Positions 37,568 to 45,242 are shown, counted from the first letter of the stretch. The stretch: 64,000 bases of DNA from Oxalobacter formigenes (GCA_023667225.1 JAMPAN010000004.1:1-64000); one strand, 5' to 3'. Translations and numbers: made by a program. Notes: generated by a model from the sequence alone, not told the origin.

Positions 37568-37687
37568 TTCGTTGATACCGCGCGGACCGGATTTCGACTT
37601 GACCCGCTTGACGGGTTTTCGATTGTTGCCAGCCAGGCGGCTGGTGTCTTGACGCGCGTGTGTTCATCACTTTTTCAAGGAGATAAC

Positions 37688-39988
37688 ATGCGTACACATA
37701 TTTTGGGTTTTCCGAGGATTGGCGGAAACCGCGAGCAAAAGAACCTGGTAGAGAGTTACTGGAAGTCGGCTCTTTCTTTGGAGGAGCTGGCTGAAGGCGG
37801 GCGGCAGCTGCGCCTGAAGCATTGGGCGATGCAGGCGGAAGCGGGTATTGATCTGGTGCCGGTGGGAGATTTTTCCTGTTATGACCATATTCTGGATATG
37901 GCGCTGATGCTGGGGGTTGTGCCGCCGCGTTTTGCGGGGGATGCGCCGGGGATTGACCGGATGTTTCGGATGGCGCGCGGCGCAGACGGGGAAAAGGCGG
38001 TTGCCCCGCTGGAGATGACGAAGTGGTTTGATACGAATTATCACTATCTGGTGCCGGAGCTGCAGGCGGATACGGTGTTTTCGCCGGATGTGTCTTCGCT
38101 GCTCTCGCAGGTGGACGAGGCGGTGGCGGCCGGTTTTACGCCGAAGGCGGTGATTCCCGGCCCGGTTTCGTTTTTGTGGCTTTCAAAAACAACGGATGGC
38201 AGCGACAAGTGGCGGCATCTGGATGCGTTGACAGGGGCTTATACGGCGATGCTGGCGGCGCTGGGGTCGCGCTGTTCTTATATTCAGCTGGATGAACCGG
38301 TGCTGGCGCTGGATTTGCCTGATAATGTCCGGGCGATGTTTCCGGGGGTATATGCCAGGTTGCGGGATGCAACGGGGGCAGCGCTGATTTTGGCGAGTTA
38401 TTTCGGGGGGTATGAGGATAATTTGCCGGTGGCTATGGCGCTTCCGGTGGATGTGCTGCATCTGGATTTGGTGCGTGCGCCGCAGGAGCTGGATGCGGCG
38501 CTTTCGCTGATTGCTTCGGGCAGAGCGGCGAAGGATCTGGCGCTTTCGCTGGGCCTGGTGAATGGCCGCAATGTGTGGCGGGTGGATGCGGATGAGGCGG
38601 CAAAGGCGGCCAAAAAGGCAGTGGCGGCACTGGGGGAGAAGCGGGTATGGATTGGTTCTTCCTGTTCGTTGCTGCATTGCCCGGTTGATCTGGATGCGGA
38701 GAGGAGTTTGCCGGAAGAGGTGAGGCCGTGGCTGGCGTTTGCGAAGCAGAAGTGTGCAGAGGTTGCCCTGGTTGCGGAGATGGCAGGGGGCAATTTGTCT
38801 GAAAAGGGCCTGCTGGCGTTAGAGGAGAACCGAAAGGCGCAGTTTTCCCGCAAAATGAGTCCGCTTTTGCATGATGCGGCGGTAGAGAAGCGCCTTTCGG
38901 CGGTGACGGAGGCGATGCTGCACCGCGAGAAGGGGTATGAGGAGCGGATTGGGGAGCAGCGGGCTTTTATCGGCCTGGGACTCTTGCCGACGACGACGAT
39001 TGGTTCTTTCCCGCAGACGGATCAGATTCGCCGCGCCCGCAGCCAGTTCAGGGCCGGGAAGCTGGATAAGGCAGCGTATGAGGCGGCGATGAAGGCGGCT
39101 ATTGAGACGGCGGTTCGTGAGCAGGAGGCGCTGGGCCTGGATGTGCTGGTGCACGGGGAGGCGGAACGCAATGATATGGTGGAATATTTTGGCGAGCAGC
39201 TGGCCGGGTTCTGTTTTACGGCGAATGGCTGGGTGCAGAGTTATGGCACGCGCTGTGTGAAGCCGCCGGTTTTGTATGGGGATGTTTCCCGGCCGCATGC
39301 GATGACGGTGGAGTGGATGCGTTATGCGCAGTCTTTGACGGATAAGCCTGTGAAGGGGATGTTGACGGGGCCGGTGACGATTGCCTGCTGGAGTTTTGTG
39401 CGGGATGATGTGCCGCAGGAGACGGTGTTTGGGCAGCTGGCGCTGGCGGTTCGTGATGAGGCGGCAGATCTGGAGGCGGCCGGTATCAAGGTGATTCAGG
39501 TGGATGAACCGGCTTTGCGGGAGGGACTGCCTTTGCGAAGGGCGCATCAGGCGGATTATCTTCGCCGGGCGGTTGCAGCTTTCCGGCTGGCGACGAGCGG
39601 TGTTGCAAGCCGTACCCAGGTGCATACGCATATGTGTTATTGCGATTATCACGAGATTATGGACGCGATTGCGGATATGGATGCGGATGTGATCAGCCTG
39701 GAGGCGAGCCGGAGCGGAATGACGCTTCTGGATGCGTTTGCAGATAAGACTTATCCGAATGAGGTGGGCCCTGGTGTGTATGATATCCATAGTCCCCGTG
39801 TGCCTTCGGCCGGCGAGATGGAGACGCTGCTGGAAAAGGCGGTGAAGACGATGCCGTTTGAGCGGGTGTGGGTGAATCCGGATTGCGGCCTGAAGACGCG
39901 GGGCTGGGAGGAAACCCGTCTCTCGCTGAGGAATATGGTGGAGGCGGCAAGGCGGGTACGGGCGCGGCATCAGGCGCCTTCTGCCTGA
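37688..39988 (+). CDS. metE: Cobalamin-independent methionine synthase MetE
   Basis: Transfers a methyl group from methyl-tetrahydropteroyl-triglutamate to homocysteine. It has the N-terminal HILGFPRIGGNREQKNLVESYWK, the zinc-site region VLVHGEAERNDMVEYFGEQL (His and Cys ligands, residues about 490-510), PVKGMLTGPVTI and the C-terminal HTHMCYCDYHEIM and WVNPDCGLKTRGWEE. With 766 residues it is full length. The ATG follows a strong AAGGAG site. A cobalamin riboswitch lies upstream. Confidence 0.97.
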   Translation: MRTHILGFPRIGGNREQKNLVESYWKSALSLEELAEGGRQLRLKHWAMQAEAGIDLVPVGDFSCYDHILDMALMLGVVPPRFAGDAPGIDRMFRMARGADGEKAVAPLEMTKWFDTNYHYLVPELQADTVFSPDVSSLLSQVDEAVAAGFTPKAVIPGPVSFLWLSKTTDGSDKWRHLDALTGAYTAMLAALGSRCSYIQLDEPVLALDLPDNVRAMFPGVYARLRDATGAALILASYFGGYEDNLPVAMALPVDVLHLDLVRAPQELDAALSLIASGRAAKDLALSLGLVNGRNVWRVDADEAAKAAKKAVAALGEKRVWIGSSCSLLHCPVDLDAERSLPEEVRPWLAFAKQKCAEVALVAEMAGGNLSEKGLLALEENRKAQFSRKMSPLLHDAAVEKRLSAVTEAMLHREKGYEERIGEQRAFIGLGLLPTTTIGSFPQTDQIRRARSQFRAGKLDKAAYEAAMKAAIETAVREQEALGLDVLVHGEAERNDMVEYFGEQLAGFCFTANGWVQSYGTRCVKPPVLYGDVSRPHAMTVEWMRYAQSLTDKPVKGMLTGPVTIACWSFVRDDVPQETVFGQLALAVRDEAADLEAAGIKVIQVDEPALREGLPLRRAHQADYLRRAVAAFRLATSGVASRTQVHTHMCYCDYHEIMDAIADMDADVISLEASRSGMTLLDAFADKTYPNEVGPGVYDIHSPRVPSAGEMETLLEKAVKTMPFERVWVNPDCGLKTRGWEETRLSLRNMVEAARRVRARHQAPSA

Positions 39989-40041
39989 TTTTTTGCCGCA
40001 GGGCCATGCAGCGGCATGGCTGTTTTGATGGCGCTGTGTTC

Positions 40042-40076
40042 CTGCCGGGGCTGCCCGGCAGGGATGCGGCGCTTTT
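40042..40076 (+). terminator. Terminator after metE
   Basis: CTGCCGGG and CCCGGCAG form a perfect eight-base stem with a four-base loop; a T-run (CTTTTTTG) follows after about nine bases. A weaker hairpin (GCCATGC/GCATGGC at 40003-40020) and the dyad at 40096 followed by CTTTTTGTTTTT stand in series, so metE transcripts meet three stops. Confidence 0.6.
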
Positions 40077-40095
40077 TTGTTGCGGGTGTGTGATT

Positions 40096-40110
40096 ATGCG
40101 TGTTACGCAT
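40096..40110. repeat. ATGCG-N5-CGCAT dyad, copy 4 (after metE)
   Basis: ATGCGTGTTACGCAT with flanks GATT and AATC, so the dyad arms reach ten bases around three bases. A T-rich run follows, so as RNA it would look like a terminator for metE. Confidence 0.75.
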
Positions 40111-40123
40111 AATCTTTTTGTTT

Positions 40124-40543
40124 TTATGCGTATGCAGCATGATTCATCAGGGTGCCGCAGGGGCAGATTTTGCCGGACAAAGCAGCGTTTTCTGCGTCCA
40201 GTTCTTCTTGCCGTTTGAGTTCCCTGGCGGTTTCGTTTTCGATATAGCAGGTTTGCGCTTTTTCGAAGATGTGATGGAGAAGGTGTCCGGTGTCGCTGTA
40301 TTCATGGCGTATGGCGCCCAGAAGGAGGGTTTCAATGCTGCCGCCGGGGATATGGTCGCAGATGGTTTCGATGGTTTTCAGGGCGGCTGGCCGGTTTTCG
40401 CCCAGGAGGATGCGCCGGGTGGTGCTGCGGATTGCTGCGGCGATGGCTTCACGGCGTTCCTGGCGGGCTTCCTGTCTGGCTTCTTCGGCCAGGAAGCGGT
40501 TCAGTTCGGCTATGACGGGGCAGTTTTGCATGATGTTCTCCAT
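40124..40543 (-). CDS. Uncharacterised protein, probably under phage-type repressor control
   Basis: A 139-residue protein that I do not recognise. The N-terminal third is a charged helix (LAEEARQEARQERREAIAAAI, residues about 18-38), likely coiled coil. The middle (SIETLLLGAIRHEYSDTGHLLHHIF) is helical with several His. The end holds a CPCG pair and is supplied by the dyad repeat. Upstream are a nine-base perfect palindrome and a 14-base element shared with the S24 repressor promoter, so it is probably part of that regulon. Confidence 0.6.
   Translation of the reverse strand: MENIMQNCPVIAELNRFLAEEARQEARQERREAIAAAIRSTTRRILLGENRPAALKTIETICDHIPGGSIETLLLGAIRHEYSDTGHLLHHIFEKAQTCYIENETARELKRQEELDAENAALSGKICPCGTLMNHAAYA
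40126..40140. repeat. Degenerate dyad copy 5 (end of the 139-residue gene)
   Basis: ATGCGTATGCAGCAT differs from the dyad by one base in the right arm. It overlaps the last codons and lies two bases from the stop of the leftward gene, so the repeat supplies the C terminus (NHAAYA) of that protein. Confidence 0.55.
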
Positions 40544-40559
40544 TGGTTGATGATGGAGA

Positions 40560-40573
40560 AATTCTACATTTGC
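40560..40573. promoter_or_regulatory. Shared 14-base promoter element, copy A
   Basis: GCAAATGTAGAATT read on the minus strand, 17 bases upstream of the 139-residue gene. The same 14 bases occur on the plus strand at 41537-41550, between the phage repressor and the replication gene. The flanks also match partly (TTC before and a T or A after). Confidence 0.6.
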
Positions 40574-40578
40574 GGAAT

Positions 40579-40598
40579 TACAAAAGTCAACTTTTGTA
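40579..40598. promoter_or_regulatory. Operator-like palindrome upstream of the 139-residue gene
   Basis: TACAAAAGT and ACTTTTGTA form a perfect nine-base dyad with a two-base centre, directly upstream of the shared 14-base element. Related half-sites (TACAGGTGT, TACAAGTGT) appear at the repressor promoter near 41489-41523, which supports binding by the S24 repressor. Confidence 0.6.
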
Positions 40599-40630
40599 GA
40601 TTATTTGCGCTGCAATGGTGTAAATTTTTT

Positions 40631-40645
40631 ATGCGTGATACGCAT
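40631..40645. repeat. ATGCG-N5-CGCAT dyad, copy 6
   Basis: ATGCGTGATACGCAT flanked by T-runs on both sides, in the region between the 139-residue gene and the repressor gene. As plus-strand RNA it would be a short stem followed by six U. Confidence 0.75.
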
Positions 40646-40825
40646 TTTTTGGCGGGCGGCGCTATGCCTGTGTGCGGGTTCGGCGTGAAAGGCAGGAGGC
40701 CGGTTTTTCTTTAAGGGGAGGCGCGCCGCTGTCATGGCGCTGCCGGCGGGCGCCGTATCGGTATCCGGTGGGTGTGCCGGGGGTGAGGCGGTGCTGCCGG
40801 TGTGTTTTTCAGGGCGGGCAGGGGT

Positions 40826-41476
40826 TTATTCTTCTGTCCACTTGCCGATGACGACGCCGCAGATGGTGGCGTTTCCGTTGATTTCGATGAATTTCTCTGG
40901 CCATGAAGGGTTGAGGGCCATGAGGTATTTTTTTTCGCCTTCGATGACAAGTTGCTTGAAGGTGGCTTCTTTGCTGTCTTCAAGGCGGACGACGACGCGG
41001 GCGCCGTTGATGGCTTCTTTTTCGGGATCGACAAAGATGATGTCGCCGTCGGAGTAGGTGTGTTTGCCCATAGGGTTGTACATGCTCATGCCTTTAACGC
41101 GCAGGGCAAAGGTGCGGCCGGTATGTTTTTTGATGCAGGGGAGCCATTCATCGGCGACGCCGGGTTCGTAGATGTCGATGACTTCGGCCCATTTGCCGGC
41201 GGTGACCCATGAGATGACGGGAACTTGTCCCTGGATGTCTGGCGCGGGTTCGATGTTGTGCTGGTTTTGTTCGAGCCAGTTTGACGGTTCGTCCAGGAGT
41301 TGTTCAAGGGTAAGGCCGAAGGCGGCGGCGAGTGCCGGGGCAAAGCTGGAACGGGTGCTGTCGCGCATTTCCAGGGCGCTGATGGTGCCTTTGGGGACGC
41401 CTGATTTTTCTTCAAGCTGTTCCAGTGTCCAGCCGAGGTGAAGGCGGTATTTTCTGATTTGTTTTCCGAGTGCCAT
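40826..41476 (-). CDS. Phage-type repressor with S24 (LexA-like) peptidase domain
   Basis: A CI/LexA-type repressor of 216 residues. The N-terminal helix-turn-helix spans residues about 1-62 (IRKYRLHLGWTLEQLEEKSG, then ALAAAFGLTLEQLL). The C-terminal S24 domain holds the nucleophile Ser in LRVKGMSMYNP and the Lys in GARVVVRLEDSKEATFKQL. An AG-type cleavage site (SWVTAGKWAE) lies near residue 92. It should be cleaved in a RecA-dependent way during DNA damage. It is divergent from the replication gene, the usual immunity-region layout. Confidence 0.92.
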   Translation of the reverse strand: MALGKQIRKYRLHLGWTLEQLEEKSGVPKGTISALEMRDSTRSSFAPALAAAFGLTLEQLLDEPSNWLEQNQHNIEPAPDIQGQVPVISWVTAGKWAEVIDIYEPGVADEWLPCIKKHTGRTFALRVKGMSMYNPMGKHTYSDGDIIFVDPEKEAINGARVVVRLEDSKEATFKQLVIEGEKKYLMALNPSWPEKFIEINGNATICGVVIGKWTEE

Positions 41477-41488
41477 TTCCTGACTTTA

Positions 41489-41523
41489 TACAGGTGTGGA
41501 AAAAATGACAAATACAAGTGTTG
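41489..41523. promoter_or_regulatory. Operator-like half-sites at the repressor promoter
   Basis: Two direct motifs, TACAGGTGTGGA and TACAAGTGTTGA, lie 13-50 bases upstream of the repressor start. They resemble the palindrome arm TACAAAAGT at 40579. I take them as repressor sites on this basis only. Confidence 0.4.
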
Positions 41524-41536
41524 AAATATGATTTCT

Positions 41537-41550
41537 GCAAATGTAGAATT
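41537..41550. promoter_or_regulatory. Shared 14-base promoter element, copy B
   Basis: GCAAATGTAGAATT on the plus strand, about 60 bases upstream of the repressor start and 205 before the replication gene. It is identical to the element upstream of the 139-residue gene. It could be an operator or part of a common promoter. Confidence 0.6.
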
Positions 41551-41666
41551 ACGGCATGGATGTACTGGTTTTTTGTGCAGTGATGGAGCGCTTTAAAAGG
41601 ATAAGCGGGGATGCCGGAAGGCCGGTTGGCCGGGGGAAAGCGGGGCGCTGGCCGGGCAGGCAAAAT

Positions 41667-41681
41667 ATGCGTTTTACGCAT
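41667..41681. repeat. ATGCG-N5-CGCAT dyad, copy 7
   Basis: ATGCGTTTTACGCAT with flanks AAAAT and ATTTT, giving eleven-base perfect arms around TTT. This is the longest dyad of the set. It lies 74 bases upstream of the phage replication gene start. Confidence 0.8.
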
Positions 41682-41754
41682 ATTTTGAGCAAGGGGTTCA
41701 GCCGGGCGGGGTGGTTGACGGCAGGGATGGCGGGGCAAGGAAAGGAATCTGGCG

Positions 41755-42567
41755 ATGAGTATTCAGGCGATGACATGGGCTTATGGGCAGCGGATGAAGT
41801 CTTCGGTGAAGTTTGTGTTGGTGACGCTGTGCAATTATGCCGATGCGGAATGCCGTTTGTGGCCTTCTGTTGCTGATTTGGTGGAAAAGACCTGTCTGGA
41901 CAGGAAGACGGTGATAGCGGCTGTCGGCGCGCTGGAGGCGGGCGGGTTTTTGGTGGATACGGGGGAAAGGAAGGGCAAGACGCGGCAGATCAAGGTTTAC
42001 CGGATTGTGCCGGACGGCGGGGAGGGCGAAGGGGGAAAAGCGGCCCTGAAGCGGGATGCTCCCGGAGGTGGAACGGTTCCGTTTTCTTCTCCAAAGGATG
42101 CCGCTTTTGCCGTGGAAGGGTTCCCGGTTTCCGGTGAAAGGAGGCCAAAAACGGGACAGGGAATCTTTAATGAATCATTAAATGAATTGTCAGGGAATTG
42201 TCAATATGCGTATGACGCATATTTTGGGGCCGGGAAGGCGGGGAAGGCGGAAAGGTTTGTGCCGCTGGGGTATTTGGCGTTGCAGGGGGTTGATGCCGGT
42301 GTTGCCCTGGATTGGCTGGCGATGAGGAAGGCCAGGAAGGCGCAGCCAACGAAAACGGCGATAGATGGCATAGCGGGTGAGGCGGCAAAGGCGGGCATGA
42401 GTCTTGAGGAGGCTCTGAAGATTTGCTGTGCCAATGGCTGGCAGGGTTTCAGGGCGGACTGGATTCGGAAGCGGGAAAGGGCCCCGGCGGGCAGGAGCCT
42501 TTATGAACAAAACATGGAAGCGGTTGCGCGGGCAAAGAAGCTGATTTTGGGAGGGCAGGATGCGTGA
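41755..42567 (+). CDS. Phage-type replication initiator with winged-helix domain (O-like)
   Basis: A 270-residue protein. The N-terminal winged helix (residues about 1-85) reads SSVKFVLVTLCNYADAECRLWPS, then KTCLDRKTVIAAVGALEAGGFLVDTGE, as in phage O-like or DnaT-like initiators. A linker of about 80 residues includes YAYDAY, encoded by dyad copy 8. The C-terminal region has the W-x-GF-x-A-x-W pattern (NGWQGFRADWI) common in phage replication proteins. Its stop overlaps the next start by eight bases, so the pair is coupled like lambda O and P. Confidence 0.8.
   Translation: MSIQAMTWAYGQRMKSSVKFVLVTLCNYADAECRLWPSVADLVEKTCLDRKTVIAAVGALEAGGFLVDTGERKGKTRQIKVYRIVPDGGEGEGGKAALKRDAPGGGTVPFSSPKDAAFAVEGFPVSGERRPKTGQGIFNESLNELSGNCQYAYDAYFGAGKAGKAERFVPLGYLALQGVDAGVALDWLAMRKARKAQPTKTAIDGIAGEAAKAGMSLEEALKICCANGWQGFRADWIRKRERAPAGRSLYEQNMEAVARAKKLILGGQDA
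42206..42220. repeat. ATGCG-N5-CGCAT dyad, copy 8 (inside the replication gene)
   Basis: ATGCGTATGACGCAT with complementary flanks AAT and ATT, so the arms reach nine bases. It lies in the linker of the replication protein and is translated as YAYDAY, in a different frame from the tex copies. Confidence 0.75.
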
Positions 42568-43354
42568 GGCGGAGATAGGGCGTTTCGGCCAGATGATGGC
42601 GGCGGCTTATGATTTGTATGGCAGGCAGTTTTCGGAGTATGCGTTGTCTCTCTGGTGGAATGCTTTGAAACCCTATGACCTGAAAGTTGTTTCAGAAGCG
42701 CTGTCGGGGTTTATTACCAATCCTGACAACGGGCAGTATCTGCCCAAACCGGCCGATGTTGTTCGCATGATCGGCGGCACCACTACTGACCGGGCTTTGC
42801 TTGCCTGGGAGAAGGTGGACAGGGCGGTGCGGCACCTGGGGGTTTACAAGGATGTTGTTTTTGACGACCCGCTTATTCACCGCGTATTGCAGGATATGGG
42901 CGGGTGGATAAGGCTGGGGGAAAAAAAGGAAAGCGAATGGCCCTTTGCGGCCAGGGAGTTTGAGACGCGTTACCGGGGGTATGCGTATCAGAATGCGGAG
43001 CCGCCTTATTTGCCGGTGATGACGGGGTTGGCCAATGCGGAGAACAGGCGGAACGGCTATCCCGTTGATATGCCTGCTCTCATCGGGGAAGAGGCAAAGG
43101 CCAGGCGGGTGATGGCGTTGGGGAAGGGGCAGGCGGCGGTGTTGCCGAGCCTTTTGTTTCGGGATGAAGCGAAGGAGGCGGCACCGGAGATTTTCAGGAC
43201 GCCGACAGGACGGTTGTCGGTAACGGGATCTTCTATTTCGCCTTCCCAGAGTTTCAGGTTGAGCGAGCCTGCCGCCCCTGCCTTGAGGGACTCGGCTGCC
43301 TTGAATACTTTTTTGCCTTTTTTGGGCAGGGAATCGCCGGAACGGACCAGATAA
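42560..43354 (+). CDS. Phage replication-partner protein (DUF6475-like), 3' end chimeric
   Basis: Residues about 1-207 resemble prophage proteins coded after O-like initiators (I recall DUF6475): IGRFGQMMAAAYDLYGRQF, a YLPKPADVVRMIGG block and WPFAAREFETRYRGYAYQNAE. From about base 43184 the frame runs antisense to the Hsp70 gene, and the last 57 residues (from IFRTPTGRLSV) have no family character. So the phage gene was cut at or near its end and the stop at 43354 is accidental. Whether the product works is unknown. It overlaps the upstream gene by eight bases. Confidence 0.65.
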   Translation: MREAEIGRFGQMMAAAYDLYGRQFSEYALSLWWNALKPYDLKVVSEALSGFITNPDNGQYLPKPADVVRMIGGTTTDRALLAWEKVDRAVRHLGVYKDVVFDDPLIHRVLQDMGGWIRLGEKKESEWPFAAREFETRYRGYAYQNAEPPYLPVMTGLANAENRRNGYPVDMPALIGEEAKARRVMALGKGQAAVLPSLLFRDEAKEAAPEIFRTPTGRLSVTGSSISPSQSFRLSEPAAPALRDSAALNTFLPFLGRESPERTR

Positions 43355-44868
43355 TCCAGCGTGGGGCGGCCGCCGAGTTTTTCCAGCACTTCGATGCCAA
43401 CGGAATGGGATGCCGGTATGGCGTCAACGGTGGCGGCTGTCCGGGTAATGGCGATTTTGTCCTGCTTTAGGGAAACAGGGGCGCCTGCGGCATCGAATAC
43501 AAATACCTTGAAAAGGTTGTCTCCGTTTTTTGTCAGGGCGACGTCAAGGGAGGCGTTTTGCCTGAGCGGCAGCCTGCCGGATGTCCAGCCGGTATCCATG
43601 CTGTCAATCTGAAATTCTGCGCCTTCTGCCGCTTCGCCGGCAAGCTGGAGCACAATTTTTGCTTTGGTATCCGGCGTGCGTGCCATGTAGTTGAAAGACA
43701 GCGCAAGGCTGCCGCCGGAAGTGATCCGGCCCCGGCTGTTTTTACGCGCCCGGTTTCGGGACTGCCAGTCGATGGATTCCGCAAAAAGGCTTGCCCCTTC
43801 TGCCACCGCTGTCATGGGGTTCACATCGGTATTGCCCGGAATGCCCAGCTCAAAGGCGACTTTGTCGCGCAGGGGTTTGTAGTTGGTCGGGCCGCCGATG
43901 AAGACGATACGTTCCAGGTCATGCGGGGACAGGCCGGCTTTCTCAAGGGTTTCCAGGGCGGATGCGATGGATTCGTCCACCCGTGCGGCGATGAGTTTGT
44001 TGTAGGTATCACGCTGCAAGGGAATATCAAGATAGATTTCATTGCCGCCAAGATCCCTTATCCGCGCTTCGGTCTCCGATAGGCTGATGACGGTGTCTTC
44101 CCTTGAGGAAAGTTCAATTTTTGCCCGTTCGGCAGCCCAGGCGGCCAGCCTGTTGATCTGCCTGAAGGCGGGGTTTACGGAAAAGTCTTCGGGAAGGTCA
44201 AAATTTTCCAGGAGCCAGGGATGGACAATGTTATCGACCAGTGTCCGGTCGAAATCCCGGCCGCCGCACATGGCAATGCCGCCGTGCGCCAGGAGGTTGA
44301 CCCGCTGGCCGATGCTTTCGGCAATGGCGATATCCAGGGTGCCGCCGCCCAGGTCGTAAATGAGGAACATGCCGTCGGTATTGCGGGCACGCATGACGCT
44401 CATGACGGCGGCAACCGGTTCCTGCATGAGTGCCACATTGCCGATGCCGGCCATATCGGCGGCCTGCATGGTGGCGTCTTTTTGCATCTGGTTGAATGCG
44501 GCAGGAACAGTGATGACGGTTCCGGTATCCGGATCATTCCGGATTTCTTCCGGCAGGTAGCCGAACAGGACTTTTAACACTTCGGCTGAGCATTCTTCTG
44601 GCGTTTTGGTCTGGTTGACGGCAGGAAGCGGAACCGGCGTGCTGGTTCCCATGAGCCGCTTGAACAGCATGGCTGCGTTGCCCGGACTGTGCGGCGCGGA
44701 ATCGTAGGCCCGCTTGCCGATGTATTTATTGCCCCGCCGGTCAATATAGATGGCGGAGGGGGTGACGTCATTTTGTTCCGGGCTTCTCCAGATGCGGATT
44801 TCGGCGCCGTCGTAGGAACAGATGGCGCTGTTTGTTGTGCCCAGATCAATGCCAATGAAATTTTTCAT
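43057..44868 (-). CDS. Hsp70-family chaperone, 3' end replaced
   Basis: An ATPase domain of the DnaK/HscC class is intact: IGIDLGTTNSAICS near residue 5, TVPAAFNQMQKDAT, IYDLGGGTLDIAI and IVFIGGPTNYKPLRD. A beta-rich substrate-binding region follows (residues about 385-555). After PVGVLKISG (about residue 561, base 43184) the sequence becomes the reverse complement of the phage gene and ends at 43057 with about 42 unrelated residues. The helical lid is missing. It is not canonical DnaK. Its start overlaps the stop of the GrpE-like gene by four bases. Confidence 0.85.
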   Translation of the reverse strand: MKNFIGIDLGTTNSAICSYDGAEIRIWRSPEQNDVTPSAIYIDRRGNKYIGKRAYDSAPHSPGNAAMLFKRLMGTSTPVPLPAVNQTKTPEECSAEVLKVLFGYLPEEIRNDPDTGTVITVPAAFNQMQKDATMQAADMAGIGNVALMQEPVAAVMSVMRARNTDGMFLIYDLGGGTLDIAIAESIGQRVNLLAHGGIAMCGGRDFDRTLVDNIVHPWLLENFDLPEDFSVNPAFRQINRLAAWAAERAKIELSSREDTVISLSETEARIRDLGGNEIYLDIPLQRDTYNKLIAARVDESIASALETLEKAGLSPHDLERIVFIGGPTNYKPLRDKVAFELGIPGNTDVNPMTAVAEGASLFAESIDWQSRNRARKNSRGRITSGGSLALSFNYMARTPDTKAKIVLQLAGEAAEGAEFQIDSMDTGWTSGRLPLRQNASLDVALTKNGDNLFKVFVFDAAGAPVSLKQDKIAITRTAATVDAIPASHSVGIEVLEKLGGRPTLDYLVRSGDSLPKKGKKVFKAAESLKAGAAGSLNLKLWEGEIEDPVTDNRPVGVLKISGAASFASSRNKRLGNTAACPFPNAITRLAFASSPMRAGISTG

Positions 44869-45242
44869 TGTCCCGCCTTTTTCAATATGATGGTTCCTGT
44901 TTTGGCCAAACCGCTTTTTCCCATGATGACCGGTTCCAGCATCTGGTCGATTATCAATTTGTCCTGCGCGTCGAATTCTTCAATATTTAGCGGAGTGGCG
45001 GCCATGCCGGGATCGAAAGGCTGTCCCTCGATATTGACTATTCTCAAATCTGCCTGTTCAAGCGCTTCTTCCATTTTTTTGATGAACCAGCGGAACTGGC
45101 TTTTATACCGGTTTTGTTCCCCGGCATCCAGTTTTGAGAGCAGGCGGCCGAATACTCGTGCAAAGCGCCAGGATTCGACTGCCATGCTGATTAGCGCTTT
45201 TCTTTCTGCCCCGGAGGCGGCTGTTTGCGCGGAATCTGCCAT
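44865..45242 (-). CDS. GrpE-like small partner of the Hsp70-family protein
   Basis: A 125-residue protein. The N-terminal helical region (residues about 12-65) has ESWRFARVFGRLLSKLDAGE, then YKSQFRWFIKKMEEALEQ. The C-terminal beta region ends in MLEPVIMGKSGLAKTGTIILKKA, which recalls the GrpE wing (RVLRPAMV). I infer a nucleotide-exchange factor for the adjacent Hsp70, since the genes overlap by four bases. This is inference, not a confirmed match. The start at MADSAQTAAS is chosen over an upstream ATG 41 codons earlier. Confidence 0.6.
   Translation of the reverse strand: MADSAQTAASGAERKALISMAVESWRFARVFGRLLSKLDAGEQNRYKSQFRWFIKKMEEALEQADLRIVNIEGQPFDPGMAATPLNIEEFDAQDKLIIDQMLEPVIMGKSGLAKTGTIILKKAGQ

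Noticed and set aside
38819-39970. 383-codon minus-strand frame opposite metE
   Set aside because: Antisense shadow rich in Arg, His and Leu; metE is unambiguous.
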